NCBI GenBank assembly: GCA_030038215.1
Contig: JASHPI010000011.1
Coordinates: 1-34,253 of the forward strand
Length of the DNA: 34,253 bases
Origin: Vulcanimicrobiota bacterium
GTDB taxonomy: Bacteria; Vulcanimicrobiota; Vulcanimicrobiia; Vulcanimicrobiales; Vulcanimicrobiaceae
Reading direction: 5' to 3'
Positions 1-7,794 of the stretch are shown in pieces (within the stretch, counting starts at the first letter, position 1; the number at the start of each line of letters is the position of its first letter). The position numbers were made by a program, and so were the translations under genes. Below the pieces are notes generated by a model, which was not told the DNA's origin, ran no database searches, and worked only from the letters and a program-made list of their open reading frames with translations.

Positions 1-2142
1 GTGATCACCGGTGAGGATCTCGATGCCGCCAAGCTCGAATGGCTCCCGACCTTCCATGGCTTCGACAAGCAAATGGTCCTGGCTTTGGGCAAGGCGCTCT
101 ACCAGTATCAAGAGGTCGCCGGCGTGATCGCGACCACGCGCGAGATCGCGCACGACGGCGCCGAACTGGTCGAGGTCGAGTACGACCCGCTCGATCCGGT
201 CGTCTCACCCTTCCAGGCGAAGGAAGACAAGATCATTCTGCGCGATGACCGCGAGACGAAAACGAACCATATCTATCACTGGGAAGTCGGCGACAAGGAG
301 AAGACTGCCGCCGCGCTCGAGCGCTCGGCGGTCCGCATCCAGGAACGCATCCTCTCACCGCGCTGCCATCCGGCCCCGCTCGAACCCTGCGGCATGGTCG
401 CAGACATGAACAAGGCGACGGGCCGTTTGACCGTCTACATGACCTCGCAAGCGCCGCACGTGCATCGGACGGCGTTTTCGCTGGTTACGGGCATCCCCGA
501 GGATAAGATTCACGTGATCTCGCCCGATGTCGGGGGCGGTTTCGGCAACAAAGTACCGGTCTATCCGGGCTATGTCGTCGCGGCGGTCGCGTCGGTGATT
601 ATTGGGGTTCCGGTGAAGTGGGTCGAAACGCGCACCGAAAATCTCACCACCACCGGTTTTGCGCGCGACTATCACATGGACGTCGAGATCGGCGCAGCCA
701 AAGACGGCAAAGTCACCGCGCTGAAGGTCTCCACGACCGCCGACCACGGCGCCTTCGACGCGGCCGCCGATCCGCGCAAGTATCCCGCCGGCATGTTCGG
801 CATCGTGACCGGATCGTATGATTTTCCAACCGCGTTCGCCGAAGTCGACGCCTATTTCACGAACAAGGCGCCGGGCGGAATCGCGTATCGCTGCTCGTTC
901 CGCGTTACCGAAGCCTCTTTCGCGATCGAGCGCGGCATGGACATTCTCGCGCGTAAGCTCGCGATGGATCCCGCCGAGCTGCGACGGCGCAACTTCGTGC
1001 GCAAGGAGCAGTTCCCGTATCCGTCACCGTTGGGCTTCGTCTACGATAGCGGCGATTACGAAACGACGATGCGCAAGGCGCTGGACAAGATCGGCTACGA
1101 CGCGCTCCGTAAGGAACAAGCCGATAAACGCGCCAAAGGCGAGCTCATGGGCATCGGCGTGTCGAGCTTCACCGAGATCGTCGGCGCGGGACCCGGCAAG
1201 CACTTCGACATCCTCGGCATCAAGATGTTCGACAGCGCCGAGATCCGCATTCATCCGACCGGATCCGGTATCGTCCGCGCCGGCACGCGCCACCAAGGTC
1301 AGGGTCATGAGACCACGTGGGCGCAGATCGTGGCCGAAGAGCTCGGCCTGGACCCGCAAGAACTCTTGGTCGAAGAAGGCGATACCGACACCGCGCCATA
1401 TGGCCTGGGGACTTACGCCAGCCGCAGCACGCCGGTCGCGGGCGGCGCGCTGGCGCTGGCGGCGCGCAAGATTCGCCAAAAGGCTCAGAAGATCGCGGCT
1501 CATTTGTTGGAGGCCTCGGAAGCCGACGTCGAGTGGAAGGATTACAAGTTCAGCGTCAAGGGCGTGCCGGGCAAGAGCGTCACGATGAAGGACGTTGCGT
1601 TTGCGGCGTACACCAATCCGCCCCCGGACACCGAGCCCGGCCTGGAAGCGACCTATTATTACGATCCGCCCAACCTGACGTTCCCCAACGGAACCTACGT
1701 TGCGGTCGTCGACGTCGATGGCGAAACCGGCGCCGTGAAAGTGCGCCGCTTCTTGGCGGTCGACGATTGCGGCGTCGTGATCAACCCGATGATCGTCGAA
1801 GGCCAAATCCACGGCGGCTTGACGGAAGGCTTCGCCATGGCATTCATGCAGGAGATCGTGTACGACGACGACGGCAACCACTTGAACACGAACTTCACCG
1901 ACTATCTCATTCCGACCGCGTTGGAGACGCCGCATTGGGAGACCGATAGCACGGTCACGCCTAGTCCGCATCATCCGATCGGCGCCAAGGGCGTCGGCGA
2001 GAGTCCAAACGTCGGCTCGCCGCAGGCGTTCGTAAATGCCGTGATGGACGCTCTCGCTCCGCTCGGCATCACGCACATCGACATGCCGCTGACGCGGGAA
2101 AAGATCTGGCGCGCCATCCGGGACGCCAAAGCGCAGCAATGA
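1..2142 (+). CDS. coxL: Form I aerobic CO dehydrogenase, large (Mo-binding) subunit, 5'-truncated by the window
   Basis: Catalytic subunit of the Mo-Cu CO dehydrogenase, which oxidises CO with water to CO2 and passes electrons through FeS and FAD subunits to quinone. The visible 713 residues carry the form I signature AYRCSFR at residues 295-301. Cys298 corresponds to the Cu-ligating Cys388 of the Oligotropha enzyme, and form II proteins have AYRGAGR here. Glu667 in GAKGVGES matches the catalytic glutamate near the C-terminus. Family members are about 800 residues and the sequence opens in mid-domain (residues 12-16, KLEWLP), so about 90 residues lie upstream and the GTG at base 1 is not the real start. 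The stop overlaps the coxG start as ATGA. coxM and coxS are not visible and probably lie upstream. Confidence 0.96.
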   Translation: MITGEDLDAAKLEWLPTFHGFDKQMVLALGKALYQYQEVAGVIATTREIAHDGAELVEVEYDPLDPVVSPFQAKEDKIILRDDRETKTNHIYHWEVGDKEKTAAALERSAVRIQERILSPRCHPAPLEPCGMVADMNKATGRLTVYMTSQAPHVHRTAFSLVTGIPEDKIHVISPDVGGGFGNKVPVYPGYVVAAVASVIIGVPVKWVETRTENLTTTGFARDYHMDVEIGAAKDGKVTALKVSTTADHGAFDAAADPRKYPAGMFGIVTGSYDFPTAFAEVDAYFTNKAPGGIAYRCSFRVTEASFAIERGMDILARKLAMDPAELRRRNFVRKEQFPYPSPLGFVYDSGDYETTMRKALDKIGYDALRKEQADKRAKGELMGIGVSSFTEIVGAGPGKHFDILGIKMFDSAEIRIHPTGSGIVRAGTRHQGQGHETTWAQIVAEELGLDPQELLVEEGDTDTAPYGLGTYASRSTPVAGGALALAARKIRQKAQKIAAHLLEASEADVEWKDYKFSVKGVPGKSVTMKDVAFAAYTNPPPDTEPGLEATYYYDPPNLTFPNGTYVAVVDVDGETGAVKVRRFLAVDDCGVVINPMIVEGQIHGGLTEGFAMAFMQEIVYDDDGNHLNTNFTDYLIPTALETPHWETDSTVTPSPHHPIGAKGVGESPNVGSPQAFVNAVMDALAPLGITHIDMPLTREKIWRAIRDAKAQQ

Positions 2143-2624
2143 ATCTTTCATGGAACGGTACCGAAGAGATTCAGGCCGGCAAAGACGCCGTCTGGACGTT
2201 CATCAACGATCCGGCCAAGATCGCCACGTGTCTGCCCGACGTTCAAAGCACGACCATTCGCGACGCACACAGTTTCGACGCGACCGTCGGCGTCGCGCTA
2301 GGCCCTGTGCGCGGTAAGTTCACCTTCAAAATCGCGCTCCAACCGGCTAGCGACGGCAACCATATGGACATGAAGGTCTCGGGCGGCGGGCTGGGAAGCG
2401 TCGTCGACCTCATTGCTGGTGCGGATCTGGTCTCCAATGGCGACGCTTCGACCACGCTGAATTGGAAGGGAACCGCCGATATCCGCGGTCCGGCCGCGAC
2501 GGTCGGCGGCCGCGTACTCGACGCACAGGCGCATCGCGTGATCAGTACGACCTTCGAGAACGTCAAGAAAAGCTTGAGCGGCAGCCCGCAGGCGCCGTCG
2601 AACGCCCCGGGAGATGCGCGCTAG
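2139..2624 (+). CDS. coxG: CoxG, SRPBCC-fold CO dehydrogenase accessory protein
   Basis: A 161-residue member of the CoxG family, a START/SRPBCC-like hydrophobic-pocket fold. CoxG proteins are reported to link CO dehydrogenase to the membrane and to carry menaquinone. The N-terminus (MNLSWNGTEEIQAGKDAVW) and the central CLPDVQ and VSGGGLGS segments are typical of the family. The start ATG overlaps the coxL stop (ATGA), so translation is probably coupled. The C-terminus ends in a short Pro/Ala/Ser-rich tail (SGSPQAPSNAPGDAR) with no membrane helix, so any membrane contact must be made another way. Its end overlaps the next gene by 11 bases. Confidence 0.9.
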   Translation: MNLSWNGTEEIQAGKDAVWTFINDPAKIATCLPDVQSTTIRDAHSFDATVGVALGPVRGKFTFKIALQPASDGNHMDMKVSGGGLGSVVDLIAGADLVSNGDASTTLNWKGTADIRGPAATVGGRVLDAQAHRVISTTFENVKKSLSGSPQAPSNAPGDAR

Positions 2625-3624
2625 CTTTTTCGAACGGGTGGCCGAGTTGGAACGCGCGCGCACGCCGTTTGCGCTCGCGACCGTCGTCGTCCGGCACCCG
2701 CCCGTCAGCTCGCATCTGGGCGATCGCGCGATCGTTTTTGCCGATGGACGCATGCAGGGATTCGTAGGTGGGGCTTGCTCGCGCGACATCGTGCGCCGTC
2801 AGGCGGTAGCGGCCATGCGCAGCGGGACCGGAAGGCTGGTGCAGATCCGTCCGGGCGCGCCGCCCGACGCAGACGATGCGGCGCCCGTCGGGACGGTGAT
2901 CGTGCCGATGACCTGCACGTCCGAGGGAGCCGTGGACGTCTACGTCGAGCCGCACCTGCCGCCACGCGTTCTGCTGGTCGCGGGAGCGACGCCGGTGGCG
3001 CGATCGCTCGTTGCCATCGGCGGGCTGCTCGATGGTTTTCGCGTCGTGCGCGTGTTGCAGGAGAGCGACCTGGCCGATCTTTCGCCGGAGGATCTGCGTG
3101 GCGTGATCGCGCTCTCGGCCCTCGGCGAGTTTCTGCGCGAACTCGATCCGGGAGAGCGCACGTCGCTGGTCGCGGTCGTCGCCACGCAGGGTCATTACGA
3201 CGAGCCCGTTCTCGAAGCGCTGCTCGACGCGCAGGCGTTGCCCTACATCGGTCTGCTGGCGAGTCGCCGGCGCGCAGCCGGCGTCTTCGCGACGCTGGCC
3301 GCGTCGGGCATGACGCGCGAACGGATCGAACGCGTGCAGAATCCGGCCGGGCTGGACATCGGCGCTCGCCGGCCAGGCGACGTCGCGGTTTCGATCTTGG
3401 CACAGATTGTCGCGATCGTGGCTGCCATCGAACCGCAAGCGGTGCGGCCCGAATCATTGAGCGAGAGGCTGGCGGCCGATCCGGTCTGCGGCATGGACGT
3501 CGAGGTTGCAAGCGACGCGCAGCGCGCGGAATACGACGGCCGCGGCTATTACTTCTGCGGCGCCGGATGTCGCGCCATCTTCCAGGAGGATCCGTCGCGC
3601 TATGCCGTGGCGGCGCATGCATGA
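2614..3624 (+). CDS. XdhC-family Mo-cofactor chaperone fused to a C-terminal YHS metal-binding domain
   Basis: XdhC/CoxF/CoxI proteins bind molybdenum cofactor and help it to be sulfurated and inserted into xanthine-oxidase-family enzymes. Residues 1-270 are a complete XdhC: N-terminal motif GFVGGACSRDIV with Cys55, then TCTSEGAVDVYVEP, then a Rossmann half (VLLVAGATPVARSLV, later YIGLLASRRRA and NPAGLDIGARRPGDVAVSI). Residues 286-333 are a YHS domain: ADPVCGMDVEV with Cys292, then YYFCGAGC with Cys315 and Cys319. YHS/TRASH domains bind copper and other soft metals. The start overlaps coxG by 11 bases and the stop overlaps coxD as ATGA. The fusion suggests that one protein handles both Moco and a metal, possibly the active-site copper; that is inference. 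Confidence 0.9.
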   Translation: MRASFFERVAELERARTPFALATVVVRHPPVSSHLGDRAIVFADGRMQGFVGGACSRDIVRRQAVAAMRSGTGRLVQIRPGAPPDADDAAPVGTVIVPMTCTSEGAVDVYVEPHLPPRVLLVAGATPVARSLVAIGGLLDGFRVVRVLQESDLADLSPEDLRGVIALSALGEFLRELDPGERTSLVAVVATQGHYDEPVLEALLDAQALPYIGLLASRRRAAGVFATLAASGMTRERIERVQNPAGLDIGARRPGDVAVSILAQIVAIVAAIEPQAVRPESLSERLAADPVCGMDVEVASDAQRAEYDGRGYYFCGAGCRAIFQEDPSRYAVAAHA

Positions 3625-4565
3625 ACGGAACGCAGATCCGCCGGCGTTTCGCGGAACGAGGCTACATCGCCGACGAGGACTTCGCCACCTCAATCGAGCT
3701 GATGCTCGCACTCGAGAAGCCGCTGCTGGTTGAAGGTCCCGCCGGCGTCGGCAAGACCGAGAGCGCGAAAGTGCTTGCCGACGTGCTCGATACCAAGCTG
3801 ATCCGCTTGCAATGCTATGAAGGCCTCGACGCCGCGAGCGCGCTCTACGAGTGGAACTATCCCAAGCAGCTGCTGCACATCCGGCTGACCGAGAACGAAG
3901 GCATCTCCCTGGCCGAGCGCGAGACACAAATCTTCAGCCAGCCGTTCCTGCTCGCACGGCCGCTGCTCGAGGCCATCTCGCAAGCCCGCGCCCCGGTGCT
4001 GCTGATCGACGAAATCGATCGCGCCGACGAAGCATTCGAAGCCTTTCTCCTCGAGCTTCTGGGCGAATTTCAAGTGACGATTCCCGAAATCGGCACGATA
4101 CGCGCGAAGGAGCGTCCGGCGGTGATCGTCACCTCGAACCGCTCGCGCGAGCTCTCGGACGCGCTGCGCCGCCGCTGTCTCTATCTGTGGATCGCATATC
4201 CGGAGCTCGAACGCGAGGTGGCAATCCTGCGCGCGCGCTTACCCGGCGTGAACGAACGACTGGCGCGGCAGATCGCGCGCTTCATGGAGTTTCTGCGAGG
4301 ACAGCCGTTCCAACGCGTCCCGGGAACCGCCGAAAGCCTGGACTGGGCGCTGGCGCTCGTACGTCTGCACCGCGATGAACTCGACGAAGCGACGCTTGAA
4401 CTCACCGCCGGCTGCATTCTCAAGGTGCAGGAGGATTGGGAGCTCCTGCGGACGCTGCGCACGCAATATCGGCCGCTCTTGGAGCCGGCCGGGGGCGAGA
4501 TCGTGGTGCCAACGCCGCCTGAAGCCGATTACGGCTTGGGGTCGGTGCGCGCGAACCTGGGATGA
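3621..4565 (+). CDS. coxD: CoxD, MoxR-family AAA+ ATPase
   Basis: A 314-residue MoxR-type AAA+ ATPase. In Oligotropha, CoxD is needed for maturation (sulfuration) of the CO dehydrogenase Mo site. Walker A is EGPAGVGKT with Lys45, Walker B is LLIDEID with Asp130-Glu131, and sensor 1 is VTSNRSRELSDALRRRC. The start at 3621 is chosen because its ATG overlaps the stop of the preceding gene (ATGA) and the product begins just before the conserved N-terminal helix. The open frame runs further upstream to about 2775, but that stretch is antiparallel to nothing conserved and lies over the XdhC gene in another frame. It overlaps coxE as ATGA. MoxR ATPases usually work with VWA proteins, here CoxE. Confidence 0.94.
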   Translation: MNGTQIRRRFAERGYIADEDFATSIELMLALEKPLLVEGPAGVGKTESAKVLADVLDTKLIRLQCYEGLDAASALYEWNYPKQLLHIRLTENEGISLAERETQIFSQPFLLARPLLEAISQARAPVLLIDEIDRADEAFEAFLLELLGEFQVTIPEIGTIRAKERPAVIVTSNRSRELSDALRRRCLYLWIAYPELEREVAILRARLPGVNERLARQIARFMEFLRGQPFQRVPGTAESLDWALALVRLHRDELDEATLELTAGCILKVQEDWELLRTLRTQYRPLLEPAGGEIVVPTPPEADYGLGSVRANLG

Positions 4566-5674
4566 GCGCCAATCTTACTGCGGGTGTCGTCGAGTTCTGC
4601 GCGCACCTGCGCCGCGAGCATGGGTTCAAGGTCGGCCCACGGGAAGCGCGCGACGCGATGCGAGCGATCGAATGCGTCGGAGTCGAGCGGCGGACGCGCG
4701 TCGCCGCCGCATTGCGCAGTATCTGCTGTAGCGGCCCCGAGGAGATCGCGCTCTTCGATCGCGCCTTTGCGGCTTTCTTCTCACTCGCGCCGGGCGTTGC
4801 GCAACCGAGGCCGCAGCGGCAGCCGCAGACGAGCGACGCGGGAGCCACAGGGGCGCCGCGCCAGTCCGCGCCCGCAGCCGAGAGCCTAGCTGACGGGTGG
4901 GAGCTGCGCCGCGCGCAGTACAGTCCGGCAGCATCGCCGGTCGACGCCGTGGCCATTCCGACCGAAGGGCTCGATGCGGCATTAACCCAAGCGCAACGTC
5001 TCATCCAACGCCTGCATCTGGCTCGATCGCTGCGTTGGAAGCCAAGGGCCCGCGGCGAGCGCTTCGATCTGCGGCGCACATTGCGCGCCGGGCTGCGCAC
5101 CGGCGGTGACGTGATGTTGCCGCGCATGCTCGATCACCCGCTGCGCAATCCGCGTTTCGTTCTGTTGCTCGACGGCAGCCGCTCGATGAGCGAGCACAGC
5201 GCGCGCATGCTCCAGTTCGCCTATGCGCTCTGCCGCTGCACGCGTCGCGCAAGCGCGTTCGTTTTCAGCACGAGACTCCGCGAGGTCACCCGTCAACTCC
5301 GTAGCGTCGCTCGTAAGGCGTATCGCTTGGAGGGCTTGGGCGAAGCTTGGGGCGGCGGCACCCGTATCGGCGCGAGTCTCGTGGAGTACCTTCGAAACTT
5401 TAGCGGACTCTTGAGCGATCAAACGTTCGTAATCGTGATGAGCGATGGGCTGGATGTCGGCGAGATCCCGCAACTGCAGCGCGCGATGAGCGAGATCGCG
5501 CGGCGCTCGGCGGCGATCGCGTGGGTCAACCCGCACGCGGACTCACCCGGCTACGTGCCCTCGGCGGACGGCATGCAGGCGGCGTTGCCCTATCTGGCGA
5601 CACTCGTCTCGTTCGATCGGCTCGGCGCGTTAACCAACCTGCGCCGTCGCCGGAGGATGGCCGCCGATGCGTGA
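4562..5674 (+). CDS. coxE: CoxE, VWA-domain partner of CoxD
   Basis: A 370-residue CoxE-family protein. The C-terminal half is a von Willebrand A domain with a complete MIDAS start, LLDGSRSMS (Asp204, Ser206, Ser208), then GGGTRIGASL and VIVMSDGLDVGE. The N-terminal half (residues 1-130) is helical with a Gln/Ala/Pro-rich linker around 80-105. CoxE acts with CoxD in post-translational assembly of the Mo-S-Cu site; work in Oligotropha links CoxE and CoxF to the copper step. Start codons overlap on both sides: ATGA with coxD, and 8 bases with the following XdhC gene. Confidence 0.93.
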   Translation: MSANLTAGVVEFCAHLRREHGFKVGPREARDAMRAIECVGVERRTRVAAALRSICCSGPEEIALFDRAFAAFFSLAPGVAQPRPQRQPQTSDAGATGAPRQSAPAAESLADGWELRRAQYSPAASPVDAVAIPTEGLDAALTQAQRLIQRLHLARSLRWKPRARGERFDLRRTLRAGLRTGGDVMLPRMLDHPLRNPRFVLLLDGSRSMSEHSARMLQFAYALCRCTRRASAFVFSTRLREVTRQLRSVARKAYRLEGLGEAWGGGTRIGASLVEYLRNFSGLLSDQTFVIVMSDGLDVGEIPQLQRAMSEIARRSAAIAWVNPHADSPGYVPSADGMQAALPYLATLVSFDRLGALTNLRRRRRMAADA

Positions 5675-6608
5675 GGTCTTCGCGACCGCGGCCGACTGGT
5701 TGGAAGAGGGCCGCAGCATGGCGCTGGCGACGCTGGTCGAGTTGCGCCAAGCTGCGACCGCTCCGATCGGCACGAGCATCGCGGTTGACGGCGCGGGACA
5801 CATCGTCGGCAACATCGGCGCCGGCTGTCACGAAAGCGAGATCGTCGAGGCGTGCCTGCGCGCGGCGGCCGACGGGCAAGCCCGCCGGCTCGACCTCAAC
5901 CTCGATGAAGATGAGTTGCTCGGGGGCAACGGGTGCGGCGCGGTGTTGCGAGTCGTGGCTTGGCGACCCGGGCGCGCTTTTCGCGAGGAGGCGCGTGCAA
6001 TTGCCGCCGGCAAGCGCGAAGCGCGTCTTTCATTCGCTTACGATGGCGGCAGAGCCGTCTTCGAGCACGTCTACCCAGCCAAAGAAACGCTGATTCTGAT
6101 CGGCGCCACGTCGCTGGCCGCGGAGCTGGCGACGATCGGCCGGCGCGTGGATTTCAACGTCGTCGTCGTCGATCCACGACCGGCATTCGCGACGGCCGAA
6201 AGAGTTCCCGACGCCGACGCGCTGGTGCGCGCGTGGCCGGACGAATATCTGCCGGCCGCGCTTTCGGAGCGCACGTCGATCGTGGTGCTTTCGCACGATC
6301 CAAAGTTCGATCTGCCGGCGCTGCGCTGCGCGCTGCGCTCGAACGCACCGTACATCGGGCTGTTGGGAAGCCGCCGCTCTCAGGCCAGCCGGCGATCGTC
6401 GCTGCGCGATGAGGGATTCGATGCGGAAGCGCTGGCGCGCGTGCACGGGCCGGCCGGCCTGGATATCGGAGGCGCAACGCTTGCGGAGACGGCGGTCTCG
6501 ATTCTGGCTGAGATCGTCGCGAGCCGGCACGAGCGCTCGGGCCAGTCGCTGCGAACGACCGACCGCGAGATCCATCGCCGCTCCGAAGGCGTCGCAAGGC
6601 AGGCATGA
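5667..6608 (+). CDS. coxF: Second XdhC-family protein, CoxF-like
   Basis: A 313-residue XdhC/CoxF protein without a YHS domain. The N-terminal XdhC domain has GNIGAGCHESEIVEA (Cys54) and a second conserved cysteine motif, LGGNGCGAVLRVV. The C-terminal Rossmann half has LILIGATSLAAELA, VVVLSHDPKFD, YIGLLGSRRSQ and HGPAGLDIGGATLAETAVSIL. The two XdhC paralogues differ: this one keeps the GNGCG motif, while the YHS fusion has TCTSEG instead, so their jobs are probably not identical. The tail after about residue 290 is charged and unlikely to be structured. Which of the two is the true CoxF orthologue cannot be decided from sequence alone. The stop overlaps the mocA start as ATGA. Confidence 0.9.
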   Translation: MREVFATAADWLEEGRSMALATLVELRQAATAPIGTSIAVDGAGHIVGNIGAGCHESEIVEACLRAAADGQARRLDLNLDEDELLGGNGCGAVLRVVAWRPGRAFREEARAIAAGKREARLSFAYDGGRAVFEHVYPAKETLILIGATSLAAELATIGRRVDFNVVVVDPRPAFATAERVPDADALVRAWPDEYLPAALSERTSIVVLSHDPKFDLPALRCALRSNAPYIGLLGSRRSQASRRSSLRDEGFDAEALARVHGPAGLDIGGATLAETAVSILAEIVASRHERSGQSLRTTDREIHRRSEGVARQA

Positions 6609-7156
6609 TCGCGGCGCGAGCCGTCATTCTCGCCGCCGGCACGTCGTCGCGCGTGGGCCGGCAAAAACTCTTGATGGAGTTCCGCGGCCGCCCATTGATC
6701 GAGTACGCGATCGCGGCGGCGCGAGCGTGGAAGCCGGTTGTCGTTGCCGGTCCGCAGGTCGCGGGCTATCTGTTCGACCGCTCCGACGTTACGGTGCTGC
6801 GCAACGACGCGCCGGAGCTTGGCATGGCACATTCGCTGAGTTTGGCGAATCGCGCGCTGCCCGAAGCCGGCGCGATGATCGTCTTACTCGGCGACAAACC
6901 CCTGATCAGCGCTTCGCTTATCGAATCGATCTGCCGAGCACCGGATGAAATCGACCTCGCCTATCCGGTGCGCGATGGCGTCCCGGGACATCCGGTTGCG
7001 CTCTCCGCGCGCGCGCGTCGCTGCATCGACCGCCTGCCGCCGGGCGATACGCTGCGCCTTCTGCGCGATCGCGCCGACCTGCGGCAATGGGCGATGCCCA
7101 GCGAGGACGCCGGCGCATTCTTCGACGTCGATACGGTCGAGGCGCTCGACACCTAG
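6605..7156 (+). CDS. mocA: MobA-like nucleotidyltransferase, probable molybdenum cofactor cytidylyltransferase
   Basis: A 183-residue protein of the MobA/MocA nucleotidyltransferase fold. The nucleotide-binding signature VILAAGTSSRVGRQKLL is at residues 7-23. IVLLGDKPLIS is the usual metal-site aspartate strand and VPGHPVALS the loop that closes the site. CO dehydrogenase uses molybdopterin cytosine dinucleotide, so a CTP-using MocA in this operon fits, but GTP or CTP preference is not proven by the visible motifs. The ATG overlaps the preceding stop. The next gene starts 50 bases downstream on the same strand. Confidence 0.88.
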   Translation: MIAARAVILAAGTSSRVGRQKLLMEFRGRPLIEYAIAAARAWKPVVVAGPQVAGYLFDRSDVTVLRNDAPELGMAHSLSLANRALPEAGAMIVLLGDKPLISASLIESICRAPDEIDLAYPVRDGVPGHPVALSARARRCIDRLPPGDTLRLLRDRADLRQWAMPSEDAGAFFDVDTVEALDT

Positions 7157-7206
7157 AGCACTGATTGGCCAGGGGCCGCGCGGTTGCGCGGGAACCTACC
7201 CGGATC

Positions 7207-7794
7207 ATGCGCAAGCCGTCCGTGATCGAAATATTCCTCACCTTCCTGCAGATTGGCGCCATCAGCTTTGGTGGAGGCGTCGTGGCCTATCTGCGCGATG
7301 GTCTGGTCCGTAATAAGAAGTGGTTCGACGACGTCGAGTTTCTTGAGCTGACGTCGATCAGCAACACGCTGCCCGGCCTCAACGCCACCAATATCGCGAT
7401 TCTCGCCGGCGACCGGCTGGGCGGGTGGCCGGGAGCCTCGCTCGCGCTGATCGGCATGTGCATTCCGGCATTCATCTTCATGACCGCGGCCGGAATCGTC
7501 TACGGTCAGTCGCATTCACGGCCATTGGCCAGCGCAGCGCTGCGAGGAGTCGCGGCCGCGGCAACCGGCCTGCTCGCCGCCACCTGGTTCAAGATCGGAA
7601 AGAAATCCCTGAAGGGATTCTACGACGCGTTCTTCGTGATGGCCGCGATCTTAGGCATCAACTACTTCAAGTGGGGTGTGCCGATCACGCTGCTGGCCGT
7701 CGGCGCGCTGGCGATCTTCACCTATCGGCCGACGACCGCGCCGCCCGAGAAGCCCGCGCAGGAGGAAGAACAATGGATCAGCTCCCTGCACTAG
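7207..7794 (+). CDS. CHR-family (chromate transporter-like) half-protein 1
   Basis: A 195-residue membrane protein of the CHR oxyanion transporter family, short-chain type. It has the ISFGGGVVAYLRDGLV motif near the N-terminus, followed by NTLPGLNATNIAILAGDRLGGWPG, which matches the usual LPGP-N-T-Q-A-I-x-x-G pattern. Five to six hydrophobic segments are visible. The start is set at ATG 7207 (MRKPSVIEIF); the frame is open upstream to a TTG at 7165, but those residues are Arg-rich and not family-like. It overlaps the second half by 22 bases. Short CHR proteins work as pairs of opposite topology. The substrate may be chromate or sulfate, or molybdate given the context; none is shown. Confidence 0.87.
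   Translation: MRKPSVIEIFLTFLQIGAISFGGGVVAYLRDGLVRNKKWFDDVEFLELTSISNTLPGLNATNIAILAGDRLGGWPGASLALIGMCIPAFIFMTAAGIVYGQSHSRPLASAALRGVAAAATGLLAATWFKIGKKSLKGFYDAFFVMAAILGINYFKWGVPITLLAVGALAIFTYRPTTAPPEKPAQEEEQWISSLH
7761..7766 (+). promoter_or_regulatory. Ribosome binding site of CHR half 2
   Basis: GGAGGA lies 6 bases before the ATG at 7773, inside the end of the preceding gene. It supports 7773 as the true start of the second CHR gene. Confidence 0.75.

Noticed and set aside
1-3. GTG at base 1 as the coxL start
   Set aside because: The sequence begins inside the first conserved domain and about 90 residues of the family length are missing, so the gene continues upstream of the window.
1024-2151. 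375-codon open frame on the minus strand opposite coxL
   Set aside because: It is a mirror of the GC-rich codons of coxL. It lies over the most conserved part of that gene and its product has no recognisable domain.
2775-3620. N-terminal extension of the coxD frame
   Set aside because: The frame is open but Arg/Ala-rich and covers the XdhC gene. The real start at 3621 is marked by the ATGA overlap and by MoxR homology.
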